Shown here one piece after another: positions 1 to 5,723 of a stretch of DNA of 8,607 nucleotides. The notes under the pieces are model-generated. The model made no database searches. It saw only the letters and a program-made list of their open reading frames with translations, and was not told the origin of the DNA. Source of the DNA: an uncultured Anaerobutyricum sp. (GTDB lineage Bacteria > Bacillota > Clostridia > Lachnospirales > Lachnospiraceae); NCBI GenBank assembly GCA_934317185.1, contig CAKREJ010000064.1, positions 1 to 8,607 of the forward strand, written 5' to 3'. A program made the translations under genes and the position numbers. Numbering within the stretch: position 1 is the stretch's first letter; each line of letters begins with the position of its first letter.

Positions 1-47
1 TCAAGAAACAGTTAGAAGAAGTTGGAGCTAAAGTTACAGTTAAATAA
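1..47 (+). CDS. rplL: 50S ribosomal protein L7/L12, C-terminal end (partial)
   Basis: Only the last 14 codons and a TAA stop (45-47) lie in the window; the gene enters from the left edge. They read KKQLEEVGAKVTVK, which matches the conserved end of the L7/L12 C-terminal domain (LKK-LEEAGA-VE-K in well-known homologues). L7/L12 forms the stalk of the large ribosomal subunit and recruits translation GTPases. A strong intrinsic terminator follows 36 bases after the stop, so transcription of this ribosomal-protein operon is expected to end here. The identification rests on a short but very characteristic tail. Confidence 0.85.
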   Translation, partial: KKQLEEVGAKVTVK

Positions 48-82
48 TTGTATTTTTCCAATATTTAATTTCTTGAACGAAC

Positions 83-114
83 GCTCGGAGGGTGTAAGCT
101 CTCCGGGCTTTTTT
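83..114 (+). terminator. Intrinsic terminator after rplL
   Basis: Positions 83-92 (GCTCGGAGGG) can pair with 99-108 (CTCTCCGGGC region) in a stem of about 10 pairs including two G-T wobbles, with a 6-base loop at 93-98. Six T residues follow at 109-114. This is the classic layout of a rho-independent terminator on the plus strand and it closes the rplL transcript. Confidence 0.9.
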
Positions 115-202
115 CGTATCTGAATATTTAGAATAGTTAAAAACACTCAGAATAAATAAAAATACCTAGAAAAAATAAAAAATTAAAATAGAGAATAATT
201 TA

Positions 203-223
203 TGTATAGTGATTCGTTATACA
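203..223. repeat. Short inverted repeat in the rplL-rlmD gap
   Basis: TGTATA at 203-208 and TATACA at 218-223 form a perfect 6-bp inverted repeat with a 9-base spacer. It lies about 95 bases upstream of the methyltransferase start, in an otherwise featureless, very AT-rich gap (115-318). It could be an operator or part of an unrecognised promoter region. In such AT-rich DNA a match of this size can also arise by chance. I could not find a convincing sigma-A promoter in the gap. Confidence 0.25.
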
Positions 224-307
224 GATTAATATAGATGATGTTAGGGTCAAAAGGTATTTTGTCTCTGACATTACATAGATGGAATAAATAGTTAAGATTG
301 TGCAGTT

Positions 308-313
308 GGAGGT
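308..313 (+). promoter_or_regulatory. Ribosome binding site of the rRNA methyltransferase
   Basis: GGAGGT lies 5 bases upstream of the ATG at 319. This decides the start in favour of 319 over an upstream in-frame TTG at 298, which has no such site and would add seven residues not typical of the family. Confidence 0.85.
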
Positions 314-318
314 CCATA

Positions 319-1467
319 ATGAGTAAAAAATGCCCTTATGAAAAGAAATGTGGAGGTTGTCAGTATATTGATCTGCCTTATGAAGAACAATTAAAAAAGA
401 AGCAGAAAGAGACGAATAAGCTTTTGAGCAGTTTTGGAAAGGTAAAGCCTATTATCGGTATGAAAGATCCCTGGCATTACAGGAATAAAGTTCATGGTGT
501 CGTAGCGGGAGACCGGCATGGAAACTGTTTTACAGGAATTTATGAAAATCGAAGCCATCGTGTTATTCGTGTAGATTCCTGTCTGATCGAGAATCAGAAG
601 GCAGATGCGATAATGAATACAGTAACCTCTCTGATGAAGTCTTTTAAAATGCGTCCTTATAATGAAGATACCGGATATGGATTCTTGCGTCATATTTTAG
701 TTCGAACCGGCTATCATACCGGACAGATTATGGTTGTTTTAGTTACCGCATCTCCGGTATTCCCGTCAAAGAATAATTTTGTCAAAGCACTTAGAAAAGA
801 GCATCCGGAAATTACAACAATCGTGGCAAATGTAAATAATAGAAATACAAGCATGGTTCTTGGGGATAAACAGCAGATTCTTTATGGAAAAGGATATATT
901 GAGGATGTCCTTTGTGGAAAGACTTTCCGTATTTCACCTAAATCATTTTATCAGGTAAATCCGGTACAGACAGAAGTTCTTTATAATAAGGCAATTGAAT
1001 TTGCGGGACTTACCGGAAAAGAAAGGGTTATTGATGCCTACAGTGGAATTGGTACGATTGGAATGGTTGCAAGTGATAATGCAGGAGAAGTTATTTCTGT
1101 AGAATTAAACGGAGATGCCGTCCGTGATGCCGTGTTTAATGCGAAACAAAATAAAGTAAAAAATATTCGTTTTTATAAAGAGGATGCGGGAGATTTCATG
1201 GTGAAAATGGCTTCCCATAAAGAAAAAGCAGATGTGGTATTTATGGATCCTCCACGTGCCGGAAGTGATAAAAAATTCCTGGACTCCCTTCTTCGTCTAA
1301 AGCCGAAGAAGATTGTGTATATTTCCTGTAATCCTGAAACACTTGCCCGTGATTTAAAACATCTTACGGGGAATGGATACCGTGTCAGACAGCTTCAGCC
1401 TGTAGATATGTTTCCTTCAACCGGCCATGTCGAAGTAGTCTGTTTACTGTCAAGAAAAGAGAAATAG
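319..1467 (+). CDS. rlmD: 23S rRNA (uracil-5-)-methyltransferase, RlmD/RlmCD (TrmA) family
   Basis: This 382-residue SAM-dependent enzyme is predicted to methylate C5 of a uridine in 23S rRNA. Visible elements, in order: an iron-sulfur cluster motif with C5, C11, C14 (CPYEKKCGGC) and a distant fourth cysteine C88 (DSCLI); a SAM-binding loop DAYSGIGTIG at 239-248; DPPRAG at 310-315; the catalytic nucleophile C337 in SCNP; and the general-base glutamate E372 in GHVEVV. All are hallmarks of the TrmA/RumA/RlmCD family. The protein starts directly at the cluster motif and lacks the N-terminal TRAM RNA-binding domain of the longer (about 430-460 residue) members. Within the family, which uridine is modified (747, 1939 or both, E. 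coli numbering) cannot be told from sequence alone. It appears to be monocistronic, placed between rplL and a TraX-family gene. Confidence 0.9.
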   Translation: MSKKCPYEKKCGGCQYIDLPYEEQLKKKQKETNKLLSSFGKVKPIIGMKDPWHYRNKVHGVVAGDRHGNCFTGIYENRSHRVIRVDSCLIENQKADAIMNTVTSLMKSFKMRPYNEDTGYGFLRHILVRTGYHTGQIMVVLVTASPVFPSKNNFVKALRKEHPEITTIVANVNNRNTSMVLGDKQQILYGKGYIEDVLCGKTFRISPKSFYQVNPVQTEVLYNKAIEFAGLTGKERVIDAYSGIGTIGMVASDNAGEVISVELNGDAVRDAVFNAKQNKVKNIRFYKEDAGDFMVKMASHKEKADVVFMDPPRAGSDKKFLDSLLRLKPKKIVYISCNPETLARDLKHLTGNGYRVRQLQPVDMFPSTGHVEVVCLLSRKEK

Positions 1468-1521
1468 GTACCAGATGGTGGTGTGTTTTTGATATAGCAT
1501 AGAAATACATTAATATAGGAT

Positions 1522-1526
1522 AGGAG
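1522..1526 (+). promoter_or_regulatory. Ribosome binding site of the TraX-family gene
   Basis: AGGAG is placed 5 bases upstream of the ATG at 1532 and supports that start. Confidence 0.75.
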
Positions 1527-1531
1527 AAATC

Positions 1532-2263
1532 ATGGAAGTAAGTAAACGATTTGAAAATGAAAAATTAAAAAAACTTCAGATTTTTAACGGGGCACAATTA
1601 AAATATATAGCATTTCTCTCAATGTTGATCGATCATGTAAATAATGCTTTGATAACCCCTTATCTTGATGGGAAGGGATTTTTACTACATTTATCTAATC
1701 TTTTTTCGGTTTTAGGCAGAATTGCATTTCCTATTTTTGTGTTTTTTGTAGTGGAAGGATTTTTTAAGACGCATAACAGAAAAAACTACCTTGCAATGCT
1801 TTTAATATTTGGCGTTATATCAGAAGTTCCTTTTGATATGTTTACATCAAAAGTATTCTTTGATCCATATTGGAATAATATAATGTTTACCTTAGCGTTA
1901 TGTCTTGTTACAATTTGGATAATTGATACTGTGAAAGATAAAATTAGTAATAAAGCCTTGTGGTATAGTATCTCAATTATTATTGTAGGAATTTCGTGTG
2001 CGTTAGCGATGGCTCTAAGTTTGGATTATGACTATCATGCGATTATTGTTGCATATCTCTTTTATATTTTTTATGATAAACCAATACTTGGTGCCGGTTT
2101 GGGATATATTTCGATTATTAAAGAGTTATATTCTTGTTTGGGGTTTGCTATGACATTAACATATAACGGTGAAAGAGGTAAGCAAAATAAGTGGATAAAT
2201 TATCTTTTTTATCCGGTTCATATTTTGATATTAGGTATTCTGCGTTTTTATCTGAATATTTAA
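1532..2263 (+). CDS. TraX family membrane protein
   Basis: This 243-residue polytopic membrane protein belongs to the TraX family, named after the F-plasmid protein that N-acetylates F pilin. Family signatures seen: the N-terminal GAQLKYIAFLSMLIDHV block (20-36, with an Asp-His pair at D34-H35), GRIAFPIFVFFVVEG (62-76, E75), the ISEVPFDMF block (96-104), NNIMFTLAL (115-123), a GERG segment and a C-terminal FYPVHILIL segment. The Asp-His and Glu residues next to membrane segments are candidate catalytic residues by analogy with membrane acyltransferases. No pilin, conjugation or plasmid gene is nearby, so an acetylation substrate here is unknown and pilin is unlikely. The gene looks more AT-rich than the lipid genes downstream. 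It is separated from both neighbours by gaps of 64 and 136 bases and may be a single-gene unit; no clear terminator follows. Confidence 0.85.
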   Translation: MEVSKRFENEKLKKLQIFNGAQLKYIAFLSMLIDHVNNALITPYLDGKGFLLHLSNLFSVLGRIAFPIFVFFVVEGFFKTHNRKNYLAMLLIFGVISEVPFDMFTSKVFFDPYWNNIMFTLALCLVTIWIIDTVKDKISNKALWYSISIIIVGISCALAMALSLDYDYHAIIVAYLFYIFYDKPILGAGLGYISIIKELYSCLGFAMTLTYNGERGKQNKWINYLFYPVHILILGILRFYLNI

Positions 2264-2388
2264 AAATCTTTAGAAATATTTAGTATGAAAGAAAACAGGG
2301 GTATGTTATAGTTGTAACTAGTGTTAAGGCTTATACAGACAGAAGATAAATATCAGGTAAGTGTTACACATATTGGATTTGGAATTAC

Positions 2389-2393
2389 AGGGA
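2389..2393 (+). promoter_or_regulatory. Possible ribosome binding site for the TTG start at 2400
   Basis: AGGGA lies 6 bases upstream of a TTG codon at 2400. The competing in-frame ATG at 2430 has no purine-rich site at a usable distance (the GGGAGAG at 2402-2408 is about 21 bases away). This favours the TTG start, though weakly. Confidence 0.4.
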
Positions 2394-2399
2394 TAGTTA

Positions 2400-3506
2400 T
2401 TGGGAGAGATATATAAGAAACACATATTTATGAAGGAAAAAAATATAATTCAACAGAACTTAAATAAGATAATTGGTGTTATTGTGGTTTCTGTTTTGGC
2501 CATAATAACGATTTATACGGTATTTCGGGGGAGTGGTATCTCTCTGAAGGAACTGACGATAAGTTTAAAAGAAGCATCACTGGGCGGAATTTTGCTGGCA
2601 TCTGTAAGTATGCTGGGATTTATTTATTTTGAAGGGGAAGCGTTAAGAGTTCTTGTCCGGCATATGGGATATTCGACAAAGAGAAGTCACGGCTTTGTTT
2701 ATTCGGCAGCAGATGTGTATTTTTCAGCAATTACGCCATCGGCATCGGGAGGACAGCCGGCAAGTGCATATTTTATGCTAAAGGATGGAATAGCAGGGAC
2801 TGCGGTTATGGCTGCGTTGTTGCTGAATCTTATTATGTATACACTTGCGATTTTGACGATCGGTCTGGTAGATATTTTGATTTTTCCGGAAGTTTTTCTG
2901 AATTTCAGTATCGGGTGTCGAGTGCTGATCGTGATAGGTGGTTTGGCTTTAGCAGGACTTGGGGTGGTATTTTATCTCCTGCTGAGAAAGCAGGCATTGA
3001 TCAAATCTGTCGGTGCGTTTTTTGTCCGGATTTTGCGGATGATTCACTGTGGGCGGTTTGCAGATAAATTGGAAAAGAAACTGGAAGTTTCTATTGAAAA
3101 GTATAGTAGTCTTGTGGATGTGGTCTTCAATGGAAAAAGAATGTTATGGAAGGTATATATTCTTAATCTGTTACAGAGATTGTCTCAGATTGTTGTAACG
3201 CTTTTTTCTTTTGCGGCATTACATGGAGACTTACGAAAGCTTCCGAAGTTACTGGCAACACAGATTTATGTTGTTATGGGTTCAAACTGTGTCCCGATTC
3301 CGGGAGGAATGGGAGTGACAGATTACCTGATGCTGAAAGGATATGAGCAGCTTATGAGCAGAGAAGCCGCATTTCAGCTTGAGATGCTTAGCAGAGGATT
3401 GTCATTTTATGTCTGTATCTTTGTCAGTCTGACTACAGTTTTGATAGGATATATAACAATTAAGAGAAAAAAGAAATTGGAGAATGAAAATGATAGGATT
3501 TTATGA
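2400..3506 (+). CDS. Flippase-like membrane protein (lysylphosphatidylglycerol synthase transmembrane family)
   Basis: This 368-residue polytopic membrane protein (358 if the ATG at 2430 is used) belongs to the MprF N-domain/UPF0104 flippase-like family. Diagnostic blocks are TPSASGGQPASAYFMLKDG (112-130), the PIPGGMGVTD block (299-308) near the C-terminus, and SRGLSFY (331-337); these match the family's TPSxxGGQP and PxPGGxGxxE/D signatures. About seven hydrophobic segments are visible. The soluble aminoacyl-phosphatidylglycerol synthetase domain of full MprF is absent, so this protein probably translocates or binds a lipid and does not synthesise one. It is the first gene of a four-gene lipid operon: its end overlaps the start of pssA by 17 bases, indicating translational coupling. 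The likely substrate is a phospholipid made by the next genes (phosphatidylserine or phosphatidylethanolamine), which is inference. The TTG start is favoured by an upstream AGGGA, but the ATG at 2430 remains possible. Confidence 0.85.
   Translation: MGEIYKKHIFMKEKNIIQQNLNKIIGVIVVSVLAIITIYTVFRGSGISLKELTISLKEASLGGILLASVSMLGFIYFEGEALRVLVRHMGYSTKRSHGFVYSAADVYFSAITPSASGGQPASAYFMLKDGIAGTAVMAALLLNLIMYTLAILTIGLVDILIFPEVFLNFSIGCRVLIVIGGLALAGLGVVFYLLLRKQALIKSVGAFFVRILRMIHCGRFADKLEKKLEVSIEKYSSLVDVVFNGKRMLWKVYILNLLQRLSQIVVTLFSFAALHGDLRKLPKLLATQIYVVMGSNCVPIPGGMGVTDYLMLKGYEQLMSREAAFQLEMLSRGLSFYVCIFVSLTTVLIGYITIKRKKKLENENDRIL
3479..3482 (+). promoter_or_regulatory. Ribosome binding site that fixes the pssA start
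   Basis: GGAG lies only 1 base before the ATG at 3484 but 7 bases before the ATG at 3490, so 3490 is the workable start. The site lies inside the 3' end of the flippase-like gene. Confidence 0.7.
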
Positions 3507-4194
3507 TTACACAGTGATACTTACTTATTTGTCGCTGATGTCGGGAACAATAGGAATTATGCTTTGTCTAAATGGGATGGGACATCCTTATCTTGGAATG
3601 TTTTTTCTGTTGATTTCCGGTTTGTGCGATACTTTTGATGGCAAGGTTGCGAGAACGAAAAAGGACCGGACACCGCAGATGAAAAAGTTTGGTATTCAGA
3701 TTGATTCTTTATCAGATTTAATCGCATTTGGAATACTTCCGGCATGCATTGGGATTGCGATGTTTCGCTATATTCTGTATATTCCGGATTTGTCAGGATG
3801 CACCAAATATATTCTTACACATTACACGTTGCAGGCACAGATCGTATTGACAGCGATTGCTGTTTTATATGTACTTGCTGCGATGATTCGTCTGGCATAT
3901 TTTAATGTAATGGAAGAGGAAGATCAAAACAGAGATGAGTCCGGTGCAAAGATTTATACAGGACTTCCTGTTACTTCTGCCGCATTGATATTTCCGGCAG
4001 TTTTACTCGTACATCTGTTAGTACGTGCCGATCTTACTTTTTTATATTTTGGAGTCATGTTAATAACCGGCATCTTATTTATTTCTAAAATACATATTAA
4101 AAAGCCGGAGAATAAGGGAATTATCACACTTGTTTTCTTCGGATGTGTAGAATTTATCGTGCTGATTTTAGCATTAACGTTTTTGAAGAAGTAG
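3490..4194 (+). CDS. pssA: CDP-diacylglycerol-serine O-phosphatidyltransferase (CDP-alcohol phosphatidyltransferase family)
   Basis: This 234-residue integral membrane enzyme is predicted to join CDP-diacylglycerol and L-serine into phosphatidylserine plus CMP. The CDP-alcohol phosphotransferase signature is complete: D47-x2-D50-G51-x2-A54-R55 ... G68-x3-D72-x3-D76, whose four aspartates bind the metal and catalyse transfer. The spacer between AR and G is 12 residues (TKKDRTPQMKKF), longer than the 8 of the textbook motif, but the other motif spacings are kept. Several hydrophobic segments follow, as expected for this fold. Serine as the acceptor is inferred from the adjacent phosphatidylserine decarboxylase gene; motif alone would also fit phosphatidylglycerophosphate or other head-group transfer. 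The start is taken at 3490, not 3484, because of ribosome-binding-site spacing. The gene overlaps the flippase-like gene by 17 bases and is followed by psd after 32 bases. Confidence 0.85.
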   Translation: MIGFYDYTVILTYLSLMSGTIGIMLCLNGMGHPYLGMFFLLISGLCDTFDGKVARTKKDRTPQMKKFGIQIDSLSDLIAFGILPACIGIAMFRYILYIPDLSGCTKYILTHYTLQAQIVLTAIAVLYVLAAMIRLAYFNVMEEEDQNRDESGAKIYTGLPVTSAALIFPAVLLVHLLVRADLTFLYFGVMLITGILFISKIHIKKPENKGIITLVFFGCVEFIVLILALTFLKK

Positions 4195-4215
4195 TAATTT
4201 AGATTTTGAAAAGTC

Positions 4216-4221
4216 AGGAGG
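4216..4221 (+). promoter_or_regulatory. Ribosome binding site that fixes the psd start
   Basis: A perfect AGGAGG sits 5 bases before the ATG at 4227. This rules out the in-frame TTG at 4206, which lies upstream of the site. Confidence 0.9.
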
Positions 4222-4226
4222 TTTTT

Positions 4227-5039
4227 ATGGATATTCTTACATTTTTATATGAAACAATTCCGGGAAGATTTATATTAAAACCATTAACTGCTCCGCTGTT
4301 TTCCCGTATATGTGGGTGTTTTTTGGATTCTAAATATTCCTCCTGTTTTATTCAACCGTTTATACATCGGAACCATATTAATGTAGAAGAGTATGAGACA
4401 GATGGAATAAGAAGCTTTAATGATTTTTTCTCAAGAAAAATAAAAGAAGGAAAGCGTGTAGTCACGATGGATGCAGAGAAGCTGATCGCCCCTTGTGATG
4501 GACTTTTATCTGTATGGAAGGTAGACAGGGATACGATTTTATCTGTAAAACAGAGTAAATATACAATATCAGATCTGCTTTGTGATAAGAAGCTGGCACA
4601 GCATTATGAGGGTGGATATTGTCTCGTTTTTCGTTTGTGTGTTGATCATTACCATCGTTATTGTTATGTAGATTCAGGAAAAAAGAGCAGAAATATTTTT
4701 ATTCCGGGAAAGTTACATACGGTACGTCCGATCGCTCTTCGTAAAGTACCGGTATTTACTGAAAATAGCAGAGAATACACTCTTATCCGGACAGCGGAGT
4801 TTGGAACTCTCGTTCAGATGGAAGTGGGGGCAATGCTGGTTGGAAGAATCGTCAACCATGAAGGAAAAGGAAGAGCAGTTCGGGGAAGAGAAAAAGGATA
4901 TTTTCAATATGGAGGTTCTACCATTATTCTTTTGGCAGAGCCAGATCAGATAAAGCTTCGAGAAGATGTTTTGAAGAATTCGTCACTCGGACAGGAAACA
5001 GCAATAAAAATGGGGGAGATGATTGGACATGCTTTATAA
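4227..5039 (+). CDS. psd: Phosphatidylserine decarboxylase proenzyme
   Basis: This 270-residue pyruvoyl enzyme converts phosphatidylserine to phosphatidylethanolamine at the membrane. Visible landmarks: FNDFFSRKIKEGKR (64-77); APCDG with D91, equivalent to the catalytic-triad Asp; the DHYHRYCY block (140-147) with H143; IPGKLHTVRPIAL (159-171); VGAMLVGRIV (200-209); and the self-cleavage site GGST, where S231 becomes the pyruvoyl group. Cleavage at G230-S231 would give a beta chain of about 230 residues and an alpha chain of 40. From remembered alignment, C146 sits where E. coli Psd has His147, one of its proposed triad residues, so processing chemistry may differ or be served by another residue. 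The gene lies 32 bases after pssA and overlaps the next gene by about 11 bases, so synthesis of phosphatidylserine and its decarboxylation are co-expressed. Confidence 0.93.
   Translation: MDILTFLYETIPGRFILKPLTAPLFSRICGCFLDSKYSSCFIQPFIHRNHINVEEYETDGIRSFNDFFSRKIKEGKRVVTMDAEKLIAPCDGLLSVWKVDRDTILSVKQSKYTISDLLCDKKLAQHYEGGYCLVFRLCVDHYHRYCYVDSGKKSRNIFIPGKLHTVRPIALRKVPVFTENSREYTLIRTAEFGTLVQMEVGAMLVGRIVNHEGKGRAVRGREKGYFQYGGSTIILLAEPDQIKLREDVLKNSSLGQETAIKMGEMIGHAL
5014..5018 (+). promoter_or_regulatory. Ribosome binding site of the PAP2-type gene
   Basis: GGGAG, the end of a run of five G at 5012-5016 plus AG, lies inside the 3' end of psd. It is 10 bases before the ATG at 5029 and 4 bases before an in-frame TTG at 5023. 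Both spacings are at the edge of the normal range; ATG is preferred as the stronger codon. Confidence 0.5.
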
Positions 5040-5676
5040 ATTAAAGGAAACACTACATAATTTGCTTCCCAAATATGCAGTATTTCCTCTTATTCTGGCA
5101 GCGGTGATCAATAACTGTGTATATATAGGAACAGCACAGATTCGAGACAGGCTTTCATTTTATTCGTTAGAAACTCCTTTAGATAAATCCATTCCATTAC
5201 TCACACCTTTTGTTGTTTTTTATATACTTGCCTATGTACAGTGGGTACTAAACTATATATTAATAGGCAGAGACAGCAAAAAGCTATGTTATCAATTTGT
5301 TTTTGCAGATATTTTATCTAAAATAATCTGCCTGTTTTTCTTTATTTTTTTTCCAACAACATTAATACGCCCGGAAATAGCCGGAACAGATATTTTCAGT
5401 AAGCTAGTCAGTTTCATCTATACGGTAGATGCTCCCGTAAATTTATTTCCCTCCATACACTGCTTAGAAAGCTGGTGTTGTATTCGTGCTGCATTTAAAA
5501 TGAGTTTTAAAAACAGAATGCATACACATTTATATCGGTCCGCAACAATCGTTATGTCGCTAGGTGTATTTGCTTCAACTCTTTTTATAAAACAGCACGT
5601 TTTCGTAGACATATTTGGAGGAATTGTCGCCTTTGAAGTAGGATTGAAAATATCCAGTAAGTGTATGAAAAAATAG
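5029..5676 (+). CDS. PAP2-type membrane lipid phosphatase/phosphotransferase
   Basis: This 215-residue protein has about five or six hydrophobic segments and a PAP2-like catalytic core: LIRP at 112-115 (remnant of motif 1), FPSIH at 140-144 (motif 2, acid/base H144), and S183-x6-H190-x3-D194 (motif 3, nucleophile H190). Two canonical residues differ: the Lys of K-x6-RP is absent (F107), and the Arg after the motif-3 Ser is T184. The ST...KQH...D arrangement resembles lipid phosphotransferase-like members more than classical phosphatidic acid phosphatases (from memory). A role in dephosphorylating a lipid phosphate, or in moving a phospho-head-group, fits its place as the last gene of the phosphatidylethanolamine operon. 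It overlaps psd by about 11 bases (start at 5029; 5023 TTG is the alternative), implying translational coupling. Exact substrate is unknown. Confidence 0.75.
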   Translation: MLYKLKETLHNLLPKYAVFPLILAAVINNCVYIGTAQIRDRLSFYSLETPLDKSIPLLTPFVVFYILAYVQWVLNYILIGRDSKKLCYQFVFADILSKIICLFFFIFFPTTLIRPEIAGTDIFSKLVSFIYTVDAPVNLFPSIHCLESWCCIRAAFKMSFKNRMHTHLYRSATIVMSLGVFASTLFIKQHVFVDIFGGIVAFEVGLKISSKCMKK

Positions 5677-5680
5677 CAGC

Positions 5681-5717
5681 ATTCATTTAGCCGCAGAAAT
5701 GCCGGGCATTTATGAAT
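5681..5717. terminator. Possible bidirectional terminator between convergent genes
   Basis: The 47-base gap between the PAP2-type gene (+) and the MATE gene (-) holds ATTCAT at 5681-5686 pairing with ATGAAT at 5712-5717, and inside it AAATGC at 5697-5702 pairing with GCATTT at 5706-5711 around a 3-base loop. On the minus strand a run of six T (5673-5668 region) follows a few bases after the structure. The location suits shared termination, but no U-tract abuts the stem on either strand, so the call is tentative. Confidence 0.35.
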
Positions 5718-5723
5718 TAAACA

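Noticed and set aside
298..318. Upstream TTG start for the rRNA methyltransferase
   Set aside because: The ribosome binding site GGAGGT (308-313) lies inside this extension and is ideally spaced for the ATG at 319.
391..693. Open frame on the minus strand inside the methyltransferase
   Set aside because: It lies opposite a clearly conserved gene, has no ribosome binding site and no recognisable protein features.
1489..1516. Promoter-like TTGATA-16-TAATAT upstream of the TraX-family gene
   Set aside because: Transcription would start inside the ribosome binding site at 1522-1526, leaving an unworkable leader.
2255..2280. AATATTT/AAATATT hairpin after the TraX-family gene as a terminator
   Set aside because: The stem is seven A-T pairs only and no T-run follows; too weak to support.
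3484..3489. ATG at 3484 as the pssA start
   Set aside because: Only 1 base separates it from GGAG; the ATG at 3490 has a normal 7-base spacing.
4206..4226. TTG at 4206 as the psd start
   Set aside because: It lies upstream of the perfect AGGAGG that serves the ATG at 4227.
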